Numbered from the stretch's first letter, positions 1 through 8,062 are shown. The stretch: 20,637 bases of DNA from Planctomycetales bacterium (GCA_027435495.1 DAHZZC010000881.1:1-20637); one strand, 5' to 3'. The notes: generated from the letters alone by a model not told the origin. Translations and numbers: made by a program.

Positions 1-31
1 GGAACAGGATTGGACGTCGGCACGGAACGGC

Positions 32-45
32 CCCGATCGATCGGG
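32..45. repeat. 14-bp perfect palindrome
   Basis: The sequence CCCGATCGATCGGG is a perfect palindrome in the non-coding stretch before the first gene. GATC/CGATCG-rich strings are frequent in this GC-rich DNA, so it may be chance. The rest of 1-152 shows no convincing gene. Confidence 0.3.
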
Positions 46-152
46 TTATCTCGGCTGGTCTGGAAGGATCGCCCCCGGTATCGGCGGTCGATGGCTGACG
101 GCCCGCCCGAGCGACTTCAACGCGTACCAGGGATCTCGGCCCCTCCCGAGGC

Positions 153-180
153 TTGACGGACGCCGGATTGTAGGAAAGAT
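153..180 (+). promoter_or_regulatory. Possible sigma70-type promoter for the BadF-like kinase gene
   Basis: TTGACG at 153-158 matches five of six bases of the -35 consensus. A weak -10-like AAAGAT lies at 175-180 with a 16-bp spacer. The -10 match is only three of six, so this is tentative. Confidence 0.25.
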
Positions 181-224
181 GGTTCCGAATCGATAGAGGA
201 CAGGTGACGGGGGAGTCTCGTGCG

Positions 225-1169
225 ATGGCGGATCGTCGGATGGTCCTGGGCGTGGACGGCGGCGGGACCTCGACGGTGGCCTGGCTGGCCGATCCCGGCG
301 GCGAGGTGCTCGGCCGGGGGGCGTCGGGCCCGTCGAACGCCAAGGCGGTTGGGATGGAGTCGGCGCGTCGGGCACTCGATGCAGCGATCGCCGCCGCGTT
401 CGCCGATGCCGGGATCGGGCCGGCCACGGTGGAAACGGCCTGCCTCGGCCTCGCGGGGTTCGACCGACCCGAGGACCGTGCGATCGTCGTCGGGTGGGCC
501 GGGGAGGTCGGGCTGGCGCGTCGGTTGGTGCTGGTCAACGACGGCGACCTCGTGGTCGCCGCCGGGACACCCGAGGGGTGGGGCGTTGGCGTGATCGCCG
601 GGACGGGATCGATCGCCGTCGGCCGGTCGGCCGACGGACGAACGGCCCGCGCCGGCGGCTGGGGCCACCTGATCGGCGACGAGGGGAGCGGCTACCGGCT
701 CGTCCTCGACGCCCTCCGGCTGGTCGCCCGTCGCGACGACGGCCGAGACCCCCGGCCCGACCCCGACCCGCTCACCGATCGCCTTTGCCGGGCCCTTGGT
801 GTCGATCGGGCCTCCCGGATTGTCACGGCGGTCTACGCCCCCGATTCGACCCGCGCCCGGATCGCCGCGATGGCCCCGGAGGTCCTCGCCGCCTGCGACG
901 AATCCCCCGACGACGCCAGGTGCCTGCTCCGACCCGCTGGCGTTGCACTGGCCGAGATCGTCGCAGCCGTCGCCCGCTCGCTCGGCTGGCACTCCGGCCC
1001 CCTCCCCATGGCCGCCGCTGGTAGCTTTCTCCTCGCGGCCCCCGCTGTGCGCCTCTCGATGATCGACGACCTGCTCGCCCGCGGCTATCGCCCTGACCTC
1101 AATCCCGTTCCCGAGCCCGCCCGAGGCGCCGTCTTGCTGGCCGCCCGCGCCACGGATGAAAGCCCCTGA
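225..1169 (+). CDS. BadF/BadG/BcrA/BcrD-type ATPase, N-acetylglucosamine kinase-like
   Basis: A protein of 314 aa in the ASKHA (actin-like ATPase/sugar kinase) superfamily. The phosphate-1 loop is VLGVDGGGTST near the N-terminus. NDGDLVVAAGT and GVIAGTGSIAVG form the middle phosphate/adenosine region, and GWGHLIGDEGSGY is the motif typical of BadF/GlcNAc-kinase proteins. Family members phosphorylate amino sugars such as N-acetylglucosamine or glucosamine in the cytoplasm. The exact substrate cannot be read from sequence. The ATG at 225 is preferred because GGGGAG lies 9 nt upstream and the conserved domain begins at once. A GTG at 204, preceded by AGAGGA, would add seven residues. The next gene starts about 260 bp downstream, so this gene is probably transcribed alone. 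No sugar transporter or deacetylase neighbour supports a specific pathway. Confidence 0.85.
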   Translation: MADRRMVLGVDGGGTSTVAWLADPGGEVLGRGASGPSNAKAVGMESARRALDAAIAAAFADAGIGPATVETACLGLAGFDRPEDRAIVVGWAGEVGLARRLVLVNDGDLVVAAGTPEGWGVGVIAGTGSIAVGRSADGRTARAGGWGHLIGDEGSGYRLVLDALRLVARRDDGRDPRPDPDPLTDRLCRALGVDRASRIVTAVYAPDSTRARIAAMAPEVLAACDESPDDARCLLRPAGVALAEIVAAVARSLGWHSGPLPMAAAGSFLLAAPAVRLSMIDDLLARGYRPDLNPVPEPARGAVLLAARATDESP

Positions 1170-1282
1170 TGAACCACCCGACACGTCTCGATTCCGAGAT
1201 GCCATCACGCAATAAGCGCGCGATACGATCGATCCTCGCCGAGGTTTGTCCGGAACCCTTGGTCATCAATGGCGTGGAAATT

Positions 1283-1290
1283 GCTAACAT
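1283..1290 (+). promoter_or_regulatory. Possible extended -10 element for the hybrid histidine kinase
   Basis: TGCTAACA followed by T reads as an extended -10 (TG-N-TAACAT, hexamer at 1285-1290) in the 257-bp gap before the kinase. No -35 at proper distance is clear; TTGGTC at 1259-1264 is 20 bp away. A near-identical TTGCTAATAT occurs on the minus strand at 5016-5007, upstream of another gene. The rest of the gap shows nothing recognisable. Confidence 0.25.
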
Positions 1291-1426
1291 TGGATGAAAC
1301 GCATGAAGCGGGGACGAGGCCTGCACGCACGGTCAGGCCGGGGCCGATGTGAGGGCCCACCCCGAATATTCGAGAACGACGGGCGGGTCGTCCGTCGTCG
1401 GGCCCAGCGAGGGGGCCGGTGATCTC

Positions 1427-2848
1427 ATGTTTGCGGAGACGCTCCAGAGGGTCGTCGAGCTCATGCCGGGACCGGCCCTTGCGATTGGACCGGGGGGCGA
1501 GGTGCTTGTCGGCAACGATCAGGCCGCGAGTTGGCTTGGTGCGGGTGGCCGGGCGATCGCGGGCCGGGCACTGGCCGGGATGGTCGCGGATTCCCCTGAT
1601 CGGGTGGCCGCCTTCCTTCAGGAATGTACGCGCGGCGGCCGGAAGGTCGCCGGTGAATTGACGCTGATCCGGGCCGATCACGGGGCAGGGAGAGCCTGCC
1701 GGGTCGAGGGAATCGCGATGCCAATCGAGGAGGGAGCCGGCGGGACGCCGGTCGTGATCATCCGCTTTCTGGAAGAAGGGCCCGAAGCCGCGCTGCGCGA
1801 AGAGATCCGCTGCAAGGACGAGTTTCTCGACCGCCTGGCGCACGACCTTCGCAACCCAGTCGCGGCGCTCAGTGCAGCGATGCACCTTTCGCGGCAGGCG
1901 ACGTCGGCCGAGGATCTGGTCTGGGCCGGGGAGTCGATGGAACGCCAGGTCCAGCAACTGGTCCGCCAGCTCGATGCCCTGCTCGACCTGGCGCGGATCA
2001 CCCGGGGCCGGATCGCGCTGCATCGCCGACGGGTCGACGGGGCGGCCGTCGCTCGGGCGGCGGCTTCTGCCGCGCGTCCGATCCTTGAGGCCCGCGAGGT
2101 GCAGCTCACGCTCGCGACGACGCCCGGGGACCTCACCATCGAGGCCGACCCGGCTCGTCTCGAGCAGATGCTCGTCGTCCTGCTCGATCACGTCTCCGGG
2201 ACCATCGAGCCCGGGGGCGGCGTTCGGCTGGCGGTCGGCCGCGATCGCGAGACGGTTGCCTTCCGCGTTTCGAATCGCCCCGAGGCCCTGGTCTCGTCGG
2301 CGTTGGTGGCCGCCTGGGATCAATCCGTTGGCCCGGCGCTGGTCCGGAAGATCGCCGAGATGCACGGCGGTACCACCGGGGCCCAGGCTGACGAGAACGG
2401 CGGAGGCCGGCGCGAGGTCATCGTCCGCCTCCCCGCGGCCGGCCCATCCGCCTCGGCGATACCGACTCCGACCTCCGCCGCTGGCGGCTCGCGGATTCTC
2501 GTCGTCGACGACAACAATGACGCCGCCCGGGGAACCGCGCGACTTCTCCAGATCGCCGGCCACGACGTCCGGATCGCCCACGACGGCCGCCAGGCCCTCG
2601 ACCTCGCCGAAGAGTTCCGGCCTCGCTTCTTCCTCCTCGATATCGGCCTGCCCGGGATGGATGGCTACGAGGTCGCTCGCCGCCTCCGCGCTAACCCCAC
2701 CCACCGCGACGCCGTGATCATTGCCATCTCCGGCTACAGCGTCGACGAGTACCGCGAGCCCCACTCCGCTGGCTTCGACCACCACCTGGTCAAGCCGATC
2801 GATTTCAGTGCCCTCCGCGCCATCCTCGCCCAGCACGCCGGCGACTGA
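1427..2848 (+). CDS. Hybrid sensor histidine kinase/response regulator with degenerate ATPase domain
   Basis: A cytoplasmic-looking protein of 473 aa without membrane segments. Order of parts: a PAS-like sensor region (about residues 1-115), a short linker, and a HisKA dimerisation domain with the phosphoacceptor His139 in HDLRNPVAAL. A HATPase-like region follows (about 230-335), then a C-terminal receiver domain. The receiver keeps its acidic pair D361/D362, phosphoacceptor D405 (DIGLPGMDGYE) and K456 (VKP). The ATPase region is eroded: the N box reads LLDHVSGTIE, no DxGxG G1 box is present, and the G2 box is SVGPALVRKIAEMHGG. ATP binding may therefore be lost. The start at 1427 is chosen because GAGGGGG lies about 11 nt upstream and the PAS-like fold begins there. 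A GTG at 1349 would add 26 unremarkable residues. The signal sensed is unknown. Confidence 0.85.
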   Translation: MFAETLQRVVELMPGPALAIGPGGEVLVGNDQAASWLGAGGRAIAGRALAGMVADSPDRVAAFLQECTRGGRKVAGELTLIRADHGAGRACRVEGIAMPIEEGAGGTPVVIIRFLEEGPEAALREEIRCKDEFLDRLAHDLRNPVAALSAAMHLSRQATSAEDLVWAGESMERQVQQLVRQLDALLDLARITRGRIALHRRRVDGAAVARAAASAARPILEAREVQLTLATTPGDLTIEADPARLEQMLVVLLDHVSGTIEPGGGVRLAVGRDRETVAFRVSNRPEALVSSALVAAWDQSVGPALVRKIAEMHGGTTGAQADENGGGRREVIVRLPAAGPSASAIPTPTSAAGGSRILVVDDNNDAARGTARLLQIAGHDVRIAHDGRQALDLAEEFRPRFFLLDIGLPGMDGYEVARRLRANPTHRDAVIIAISGYSVDEYREPHSAGFDHHLVKPIDFSALRAILAQHAGD

Positions 2849-3138
2849 CCGCTCCCGATTGCGCCCCTTGTACAATTGTCGTTCATTCGGGAAACCGGGT
2901 CGTCCCAGAGAGCCGATGATGCCGAACGTCAGAGCCACGGCGAGGCCCGGCCGCTCCCTGAGCAGGCAGAGCCTCGCGCGAATTTGGATTGCATCGCGAT
3001 CCATCCGACTCGCCATTGGGCCCAGTCCTCCACTCGCTCGTTCGTCTCATGAGACATGAGGGCGCAACCCGACCGTCGGTTCCCGCGTTCCCGGGAAGAC
3101 GCCGGAGAACTCCTCCAGGGCGAGAGGCGGGGCTCGCC
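2849..3138. other. Convergent intergenic region, palindromes only
   Basis: A 290-bp gap between the 3' ends of the histidine kinase and the nitroreductase. It holds TTGTACAA (2869-2876), a perfect 12-bp palindrome GTCTCATGAGAC (3044-3055) and TTCCCGGGAA (3088-3097). None has a T-tract, so a classical terminator is not shown. No credible gene is seen. Confidence 0.4.
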
Positions 3139-3738
3139 TTAATCGGCTGCGAACGGCCCCTCGCGCGCGATCTCGGCGACCGGCTTGCGGCCCGAAGGGA
3201 CCTCGCGCCCGCGGAGGGCCTCGGGCAGATCGGCCGGGTCGCCGGGATGGCCGACGGCCACCATCGCCTCGACCTCGTAATCCTCAGGGACGCGGAGCGT
3301 CGCCCGTGCCTTGCCGCGGTCGAAACCGGCCATCCCGTGGACAACCAGGCCCATCGAGGCGCCCTGGAGCGCCAGGTTCTCGAAGGCGGCGCCGGCGTCG
3401 AAGGTATGCACCGGGTTGGGCATTCCGTTCCGCCCGAAGACCTTGTGCGAAAGGACCACGATCAGCACACCCGCCCGGACGCACCAGACCTGGTTGGCCT
3501 CCATCAGCAGGCCGAAGAACGCCGGCCATTGCGGCGTCTCGCGACGGGCGTAGAGGAATAGCCACTCCTGTTCGTTGTAGGTCGAAGGCGCCCACCGCGC
3601 GGCCTCGAAGAGTCGCAACAGGTCCGACGGATCGATCGGCGCACCACTCATGGCACGCGGCGACCACCGGTCGAGAAAAATTGGCTCGATCGGGTGATCG
3701 GCCGTCCGGTGCTCGCGCCCCCTGGGAAGCTCCACCAT
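3139..3738 (-). CDS. Nitroreductase family protein (FMN-dependent oxidoreductase)
   Basis: A protein of 199 aa, the usual length for the nitroreductase fold. Typical features are RWSPRAMSG near residue 25 (FMN phosphate contact region), AARWAPSTYNEQEW (second conserved block) and FENLALQGASMGLVVHGMAGFD (helix and flavin-contact block). Relatives use NAD(P)H and FMN to reduce nitro compounds, quinones or other electrophiles in the cytoplasm as homodimers. The physiological substrate is not known. The start is supported by a perfect AGGAGG seven bases upstream on the minus strand. It is divergent from the GSP17M-like stress gene, with about 210 bp between them, and a candidate promoter lies in that gap. 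The context suggests a stress or detoxification role, which is inference. Confidence 0.88.
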   Translation of the reverse strand: MVELPRGREHRTADHPIEPIFLDRWSPRAMSGAPIDPSDLLRLFEAARWAPSTYNEQEWLFLYARRETPQWPAFFGLLMEANQVWCVRAGVLIVVLSHKVFGRNGMPNPVHTFDAGAAFENLALQGASMGLVVHGMAGFDRGKARATLRVPEDYEVEAMVAVGHPGDPADLPEALRGREVPSGRKPVAEIAREGPFAAD

Positions 3739-3788
3739 CGCGCCACCTCCTGTTTCGTGAACTTGACCTTCCGACTTTCTTGCGTCCC

Positions 3789-3817
3789 ATCGAACCAGCC
3801 GGGGATTTCATTGTCAA
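3789..3817 (-). promoter_or_regulatory. Likely promoter for the nitroreductase gene
   Basis: On the minus strand a perfect -35 TTGACA (plus-strand 3812-3817) is followed after 17 bp by TTCGAT (plus-strand 3789-3794) as a weak -10. This would give a leader of about 45 nt before the strong ribosome binding site and start at 3738. Confidence 0.45.
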
Positions 3818-3950
3818 AGGGTCGCAACGTCGGACGTCCGGCGGGCGGCACCAGGTTTGCACCAGAGCCTTTTGTGGAAACGTCTTGCAGCGCCGGACGG
3901 CCGCGAGGCCATCGGGCTGCCTCCGAGTTTCATCGAGGAGGAGAATCCAC

Positions 3951-4586
3951 ATGATGACTCGACAATCGACCGTCGTCGGAGTGTTCGACGACCGACTCCA
4001 GGCGGACCGGGCAATCGACGAGCTGCGCCGCGCCGGGTTCAGTGACGACCAGATCGGCGTCGCGATGCGATACGAGGCCACGAACGCGGCGATGGGAGGC
4101 GAAGACCTCGACGGTGATCGGGACGATACCCAGGCCGGTGCCGGCGCCGTCGCAGGGATTCTGGGCGGGCTGGGACTGGGTGCTCTGGCCGGGCTCGGAG
4201 TGCTCTCGGGAATGATCCCGGTGATCGGCCCGGCGATCGCGGGCGGGACACTGGGCGTCATCCTCACAAACGCTGCGGTCGGTGCGGGAGTCGGCGGAAT
4301 GGTCGGTGCTCTGGCCGGCGCCGGCATCCCCGAGGATGAGGCGCAATATTACCAGGGCGAGTTCGAGGCTGGGCGAGTCATCGTCACTGTCCGCCCGGAC
4401 GGCCGTGCCGACGAGGCTCGAGCCGTGATGCGCCAGTTCGGCGCGTACGACGTGAGCGGCCGGCCGGACCGCGAGGCCCACGCCGCCAACATGGCGAACA
4501 AGTCGATCGACGTGCCGGTCCGTGGCGAGGATGTCGTCGGCACCGAGGCCGACACCGCCCACGGACAGGGCCGCATCCTGCTCTGA
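3951..4586 (+). CDS. General-stress-protein-17M-like protein with glycine-rich hydrophobic core
   Basis: A protein of 211 aa. The N-terminus (residues 4-45, STVVGVFDDRLQADRAIDEL...) resembles the YflT/GSP17M fold, in which a small alpha/beta domain recognises a predicted helix pair. Residues about 62-125 are a glycine/alanine-rich hydrophobic stretch (GILGGLGLGALAGLGVL, AAVGAGVGGMVGALAGAG), like a glycine zipper or membrane-inserting hairpin. A second small alpha/beta segment with VIVTVRPDGRADEARAVM follows. The tail contains SIDVPVRGEDV, which loosely recalls the start of a YsnF/DUF2382 domain but stops early. The start is chosen because GAGGAGGAG lies just upstream; the frame is open further 5' only by chance. 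Such proteins are linked to general stress responses in other bacteria, but the molecular role is unknown. Confidence 0.75.
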   Translation: MMTRQSTVVGVFDDRLQADRAIDELRRAGFSDDQIGVAMRYEATNAAMGGEDLDGDRDDTQAGAGAVAGILGGLGLGALAGLGVLSGMIPVIGPAIAGGTLGVILTNAAVGAGVGGMVGALAGAGIPEDEAQYYQGEFEAGRVIVTVRPDGRADEARAVMRQFGAYDVSGRPDREAHAANMANKSIDVPVRGEDVVGTEADTAHGQGRILL

Positions 4587-4639
4587 TCAGGTGAGGCCCG
4601 CAGAGATCCGATCGATTCATCGTGACGGGCGGGGGACCG

Positions 4640-4660
4640 GGGCGACCTGTGCCCTCGCCC
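4640..4660. terminator. Weak hairpin between convergent genes
   Basis: GGGCGA (4640-4645) pairs with TCGCCC (4655-4660) around a 9-nt loop, between the 3' ends of the stress-protein gene and the small unknown gene. There is no T-tract, so terminator function is only possible. Confidence 0.25.
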
Positions 4661-4671
4661 GATGCCATTGG

Positions 4672-4911
4672 TTACCAGCCGCGGTCGACGCCGCCGATGT
4701 GCTGGCTGACCACGTCGAGGAGCCGACTGGCCTCCTCGGTTGCGAGATTCTGGTTGATCCGGACCCGGAAGACACGCTCGCCCGTCCAGTGCCGACTTTT
4801 GGCCTCGTCGCGAGCATGGACGATCACGCCCTGGAACGTGCTCCGCTTCATCAACTCGTCGATCAGCTCCTCGGTGCTGAAGAGCTCCAGCTCACCCGGT
4901 TGGATACGCAT
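4672..4911 (-). CDS. Small conserved-looking hypothetical protein (79 aa)
   Basis: Starting at the ATG ending at 4911, the protein begins MRIQPGELELFSTEELIDEL and ends HIGGVDRGW. It is acidic at the N-terminus and contains a predicted beta strand-rich centre (FQGVIVHA, WTGERVFRVRI). A C-terminal helix (ATEEASRLLDVVSQ) follows. GAGGA lies about five bases upstream of this start. A longer version from 4980 would add 23 basic residues (MGEHRKRRKRGRC...) and has less coding character. I do not recognise a named domain. I recall similar short proteins in planctomycetes, but cannot verify this here. It is convergent with the stress-protein gene and divergent from the FkbM gene. Confidence 0.6.
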   Translation of the reverse strand: MRIQPGELELFSTEELIDELMKRSTFQGVIVHARDEAKSRHWTGERVFRVRINQNLATEEASRLLDVVSQHIGGVDRGW

Positions 4912-5006
4912 CTCAGTCCTCGCGGTCCCCGCGGAGAACGGGCATCGTCCCCGCTTGCGTCGCTTCCTGTGCTCCCCCAAACCCGGCCTGGTTCGGGCGA
5001 AGTTTC

Positions 5007-5016
5007 ATATTAGCAA
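5007..5016 (-). promoter_or_regulatory. Possible extended -10 element for the 79-aa gene
   Basis: On the minus strand TTGCTAATAT includes TG-N-TAATAT, a good extended -10, about 95 bp before the start at 4911. There is no clear -35. It stands out as an AT-rich island in GC-rich DNA and resembles TTGCTAACAT at 1281-1290. Confidence 0.35.
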
Positions 5017-5089
5017 CTCGCTCGGCACCTGGCGAGTGGCTTCTGATCCGTCGCGATCATCCGATGGGTTGGATCGAATCGGTTTCACC

Positions 5090-5118
5090 TTGACGCGCGG
5101 ACATGGTTGGCATACCCT
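5090..5118 (+). promoter_or_regulatory. Candidate promoter for the FkbM methyltransferase
   Basis: TTGACG (5090-5095) and TACCCT (5113-5118) are separated by exactly 17 bp, giving a 65-70 nt leader before the ATG at 5190. The -35 matches five of six bases and the -10 three of six. Confidence 0.4.
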
Positions 5119-5189
5119 CCCGCCGCAGTGAGGCCGGTGGCGATGCACGCCGTCGCGCGGCAGGGAGTAGTCCGAGCGGCGAGGATCCC

Positions 5190-6317
5190 ATGGCACAAGG
5201 ATTGGCGCGTTTCTGTCCCCGACCCCTGCGGCCGATCGTCCGAGCCGGTCGCCGTTGGGCTCAGGGGTCGGTAAGATTCGATCTCGGGTCGCGGACCGAA
5301 CCCGCCATTCCGGTCCGAGTTCACGCTCCGCATGCCCTCGATCCTGCCTCGGCCCCGACCAGCGGCCAGATCCCGGACAACCTCATCGAAGCACTGGATC
5401 TTCATCCTGATTCGAATCGCCGCATCCGCATGACTCTCCGCTGTAGCGACTGCGATACCCTTCCAAAGGTGCCCCACGCCGGGGACGTCCTCGACGGGCC
5501 GACGGGCCGTTACCAGGTCATGCACAACGGCGTCAAGGTGGCTGAGGATTGCTATTATGGGCGGTGGATGACCGAGCTGATCCGCCGCCTCCATGGGCAT
5601 CATGAACCGCAGGAGGAACGGGCCTTCCACGAGATCCTCCGCCACGTCCCGTCGGGTGGGACGATGCTCGAATTGGGCAGCTACTGGGCCTATTATTCGC
5701 TCTGGTTCCGGCACCAGATTCCCGAGGCTAGGAATTACCTTATTGAGCCCGACCCGCAAAACCTCGAGACGGGCCGACGGAACTTTGCCCTGAATGGAGA
5801 GGTGGGCGAGTTCTTCTCGTTCAGCATCGGTCGCCGGCCTGCTCCCCCCGCGCCCTTCCTCTGCGAGAGCGAAGGAACAACCCACCCGGTTCCGATGACC
5901 TCGATCGATGCCTTCGTGGAACTCGTCGGTATTTCCCACGTGGATGTCCTGCTTTCCGACATTCAGGGTGCCGAGGTCGACATGCTGGAGGGAGCCGCCG
6001 ACAGCATCGCGGCAGGCCGAATCCGTTTTATGGTCATCTCTACACATCACCACTCAATCTCAGGCGATCCGCTGACACATCAGAAGTGCCTGGGATTCAT
6101 GCGCGACAGAGGAGCGCACATCCTCTGCGAGCACAGCGTATCCGAGTCGTACAGCGGAGACGGCCTGATCGTCGCCTCGTTTCGGCCGGAGGATCGGCGT
6201 ATTCCGTCGATCAAGATCAGTCGGAACACCCCCAGCAACAGCTTTTTCCGCGAGTTGGAGTACGACCTGGACGATGCCTGGCGGGAGATTCGGCGGCTGG
6301 GCGGTACACCTCGCTGA
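5190..6317 (+). CDS. FkbM family SAM-dependent methyltransferase
   Basis: A protein of 375 aa. The Rossmann-type SAM-binding motif is TMLELGSYWAYYSLWF (E161-L-G163). An acidic strand end follows in YLIEPDPQNLETGRRNF, and the FkbM signature DVLLSDIQGAEVDMLEGA has D257 and E262. The N-terminal 100 residues are not conserved methyltransferase and are of unknown function. The C-terminal 60 residues (after SDIQGAE) include THHHSISG and a final acidic helix. FkbM enzymes O-methylate sugars, polyketides or glycans; the acceptor here is unknown. GAGGA lies five bases upstream of the ATG at 5190; an in-frame GTG-like extension to 5103 has no good support. It stands alone between a divergent small gene and a mobile-element zone, so there is no glycan cluster to indicate substrate. 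Confidence 0.85.
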   Translation: MAQGLARFCPRPLRPIVRAGRRWAQGSVRFDLGSRTEPAIPVRVHAPHALDPASAPTSGQIPDNLIEALDLHPDSNRRIRMTLRCSDCDTLPKVPHAGDVLDGPTGRYQVMHNGVKVAEDCYYGRWMTELIRRLHGHHEPQEERAFHEILRHVPSGGTMLELGSYWAYYSLWFRHQIPEARNYLIEPDPQNLETGRRNFALNGEVGEFFSFSIGRRPAPPAPFLCESEGTTHPVPMTSIDAFVELVGISHVDVLLSDIQGAEVDMLEGAADSIAAGRIRFMVISTHHHSISGDPLTHQKCLGFMRDRGAHILCEHSVSESYSGDGLIVASFRPEDRRIPSIKISRNTPSNSFFRELEYDLDDAWREIRRLGGTPR

Positions 6318-6492
6318 GCCGAATGGGTCCAGACGCAGGTATTCCCCGACGTGATCCGGGGCGACGATTGGCGAGACGATTCGAGGGGTGGCCCGTTCGA
6401 TGACCGCCCTGACCATCGCCCTCCTCTCGATCCGCCTGGGCCTTGCATCCTCCGGACACGCTGGTCCGCTCACGCACACCGAATCAGGTCGC

Positions 6493-6810
6493 TCACGGCC
6501 GCAACGACGGCGCCTCCTCCCCGACGAACCACGCCGTTACCGCCGCCTCCAGGTAAGCGAACACCGACCGTCCCTGCTGACTGCACGTCGCCATCACAGT
6601 CCAGATCGGCTCGCCGAACCGGTCGCTGTCTCGGGCGATATCCCTCCGCCAGGGAGGAAATCGGCGCCTCGCGGATACGGACCGGCCGGAGGGTGCCACG
6701 TATCTCGTTCACGAGGCCAGGATGACCGGTGTCCAGGAAGGCATTGAGCCGCGATGATGCTTTCTGATGGAATCGTTCGATGAAGCCGAAGCACGCTCTG
6801 GGCGGCGCGC
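6493..6810 (-). pseudogene. Frameshifted C-terminal remnant of an IS66-type transposase
   Basis: On the minus strand two frames carry parts of one transposase tail. The upstream frame reads FHQKASSRLNAFLDTGHPG followed by LVNEIRGTLRPVRI. The downstream frame reads DRFGEPIWTVMATCSQQGR, SVFAYLEAAVTAWF and VGEEAPSLRP, then a stop at 6493. The second part has the IS66 C-terminal pattern (TVxxTCxQQGRSVxxxL...PSL). The switch between frames falls at about 6640-6690, so at least one indel is present. Only the last 100 or so residues of a protein normally near 500 aa remain, and no inverted ends are recognised. The rest of 6318-6889 holds no gene I can support. Confidence 0.55.
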
Positions 6811-6889
6811 ACGGATGGGAACTCGACCTACTTCATCAATCACACCGCCGACTGTCGCTGTAGGGCGAGTAATCGGTAGGCATCAAATT

Positions 6890-6911
6890 AGTTGGTGGGA
6901 CAGGCGTTCAG
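6890..6911 (+). repeat. Left terminal inverted repeat of the ISKra4-like element
   Basis: AGTTGGTGG followed by 13 bases ending in CAG. It matches the reverse complement of 8355-8376 at 15 of 22 positions, with the outer nine perfect. Confidence 0.65.
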
Positions 6912-8062
6912 TTTGGTGAAAAATCCCGAGCCCAGAACGCCTCCCACTGGCCTTTCTCGCTGCGGTAGAGGGCGCGCAGGTGGCAGACCGAGTGGCTCCC
7001 GTCCTCGCCCCACCGCATGCCGGCCAGCTTCAGCCGCTGGCCGACCACCGTCTTGCACGCGCTCTCCACTCCGCCGCTGCCAATGCACCAGCCCTTGGCC
7101 AGGTACTCCGGATACTCCATCCGATGCGCGTTGTTCTCCAGGTAGCCGATGATCTCCTCGGCCGCCTCGCGCAGCCCTCGCCGCCGAGGCCACTCCCACT
7201 CGCTCAGGACGGCGGCCAGGACCGCACCCCCTTCGCCCTTGAGCAGATGCCGCCACTCCCGGGCTTGCTCCTCGGCCGCCTCCTCCGAATCGGGATGGAG
7301 CAGTCGCGACAGCCCGGTGAGTTTCTCCGCTGGGTGAAAGAAGTCTAATATGATGGCCTCGACCCGCGGGAAGTTCTCGCGGAGCCGGCCCTCCAGGCCG
7401 CTGCCGCCGTCGGACAGGCCGATCCAGCGGTCGGCCCTATCCATCCCCACTCGCCCCGCCGGCGCGCGGAGCAGCGGCGCGAAGTCCTCCAGCGGGTACA
7501 GGCCCGAGAGGTAGCGAGCCTGCATCGGCCCGGCCTTCTCGTCGGGCCAGGGCCATTCCGGGCAGGGATTGCAGACCATCCCCACGTTCGCCATGCGGCC
7601 GTCCGCGACGCCGCCCCCGGGGGCCTGCTGGCGGACGCCGGTGGCGTCCAACTCGACGTACGCGCAGGTCTTCCCCTCGTAGTCCTTGTGCCAGGGCCAG
7701 TCCACGGGCGGGCCGAGGGTCCGGCCGGCCGCCACGGCGTCGGCCAGGCGATGGCCGGCGTCCTCGGCGGTGCGCTCGACGGTCGCCTCGGAGAGTTTCA
7801 CGCCGGCCATCTCCGCGAGGAGTTCGGCCCCCTTCTCGAAGCTGTCGGCGACCGCCCCGGCCAGCGTCGCGACCCGTTCCAATCCCGGCGTCAGGTGCCG
7901 GGGCGTCATCCCCGCCTCGTGGTCGAAGGGGAACAGGCCCTTACCGCAGGTGCGACAGAGATAGTAACAGCGGCGATAAGGAATCGGCCCGACGAGGCTC
8001 AGGGAGGTGTGTTCGCGATGCGAATGGAACTCGGCGGCGAGTCCGCAATGCGGGCAGCTCAC
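6908..8062 (-). CDS. ISKra4 family transposase (ORF B, 384 aa)
   Basis: The catalytic part of the transposase. It opens with a zinc-ribbon-like CPHCG (C3, C6) paired with CRTCG (C36, C39). The likely DDE triad is D139 in YVELDATGVR, D218 in GLSDGGSGL and E333 in GSGGVESACK. Further ISKra4 landmarks are LDFFHPAEKL, LKLAGMRW and HLRALYRSEKGQWEAFW at the C-terminus. Alone it would begin at a GTG whose bases overlap the stop of the upstream ORF (GTGA). However, the frame is open 5' of that GTG back into an A8 run, so it is more likely made mainly as a -1 frameshift fusion with the upstream ORF. No internal stop or missing block is seen. Confidence 0.85.
   Translation of the reverse strand: MSCPHCGLAAEFHSHREHTSLSLVGPIPYRRCYYLCRTCGKGLFPFDHEAGMTPRHLTPGLERVATLAGAVADSFEKGAELLAEMAGVKLSEATVERTAEDAGHRLADAVAAGRTLGPPVDWPWHKDYEGKTCAYVELDATGVRQQAPGGGVADGRMANVGMVCNPCPEWPWPDEKAGPMQARYLSGLYPLEDFAPLLRAPAGRVGMDRADRWIGLSDGGSGLEGRLRENFPRVEAIILDFFHPAEKLTGLSRLLHPDSEEAAEEQAREWRHLLKGEGGAVLAAVLSEWEWPRRRGLREAAEEIIGYLENNAHRMEYPEYLAKGWCIGSGGVESACKTVVGQRLKLAGMRWGEDGSHSVCHLRALYRSEKGQWEAFWARDFSPN

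Noticed and set aside
1205..3016. Minus-strand ORF of 603 codons
   Set aside because: It is antisense to the hybrid histidine kinase, which carries unmistakable HisKA and receiver motifs. The minus product is low-complexity.
3306..3950. N-terminal extension of the stress protein (open frame from 3306)
   Set aside because: The extension is arginine/proline-rich, runs antisense to the nitroreductase and lacks domain character. A strong ribosome binding site and coding start lie at 3951.
5085..6053. Minus-strand ORF of 322 codons over the FkbM gene
   Set aside because: The plus frame has the SAM-binding and FkbM motifs; the minus frame shows none.
6388..6747. Plus-strand ORF of 119 codons after the FkbM gene
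   Set aside because: It is antisense to the IS66-type remnant, with a basic low-complexity product and no homology I can see.
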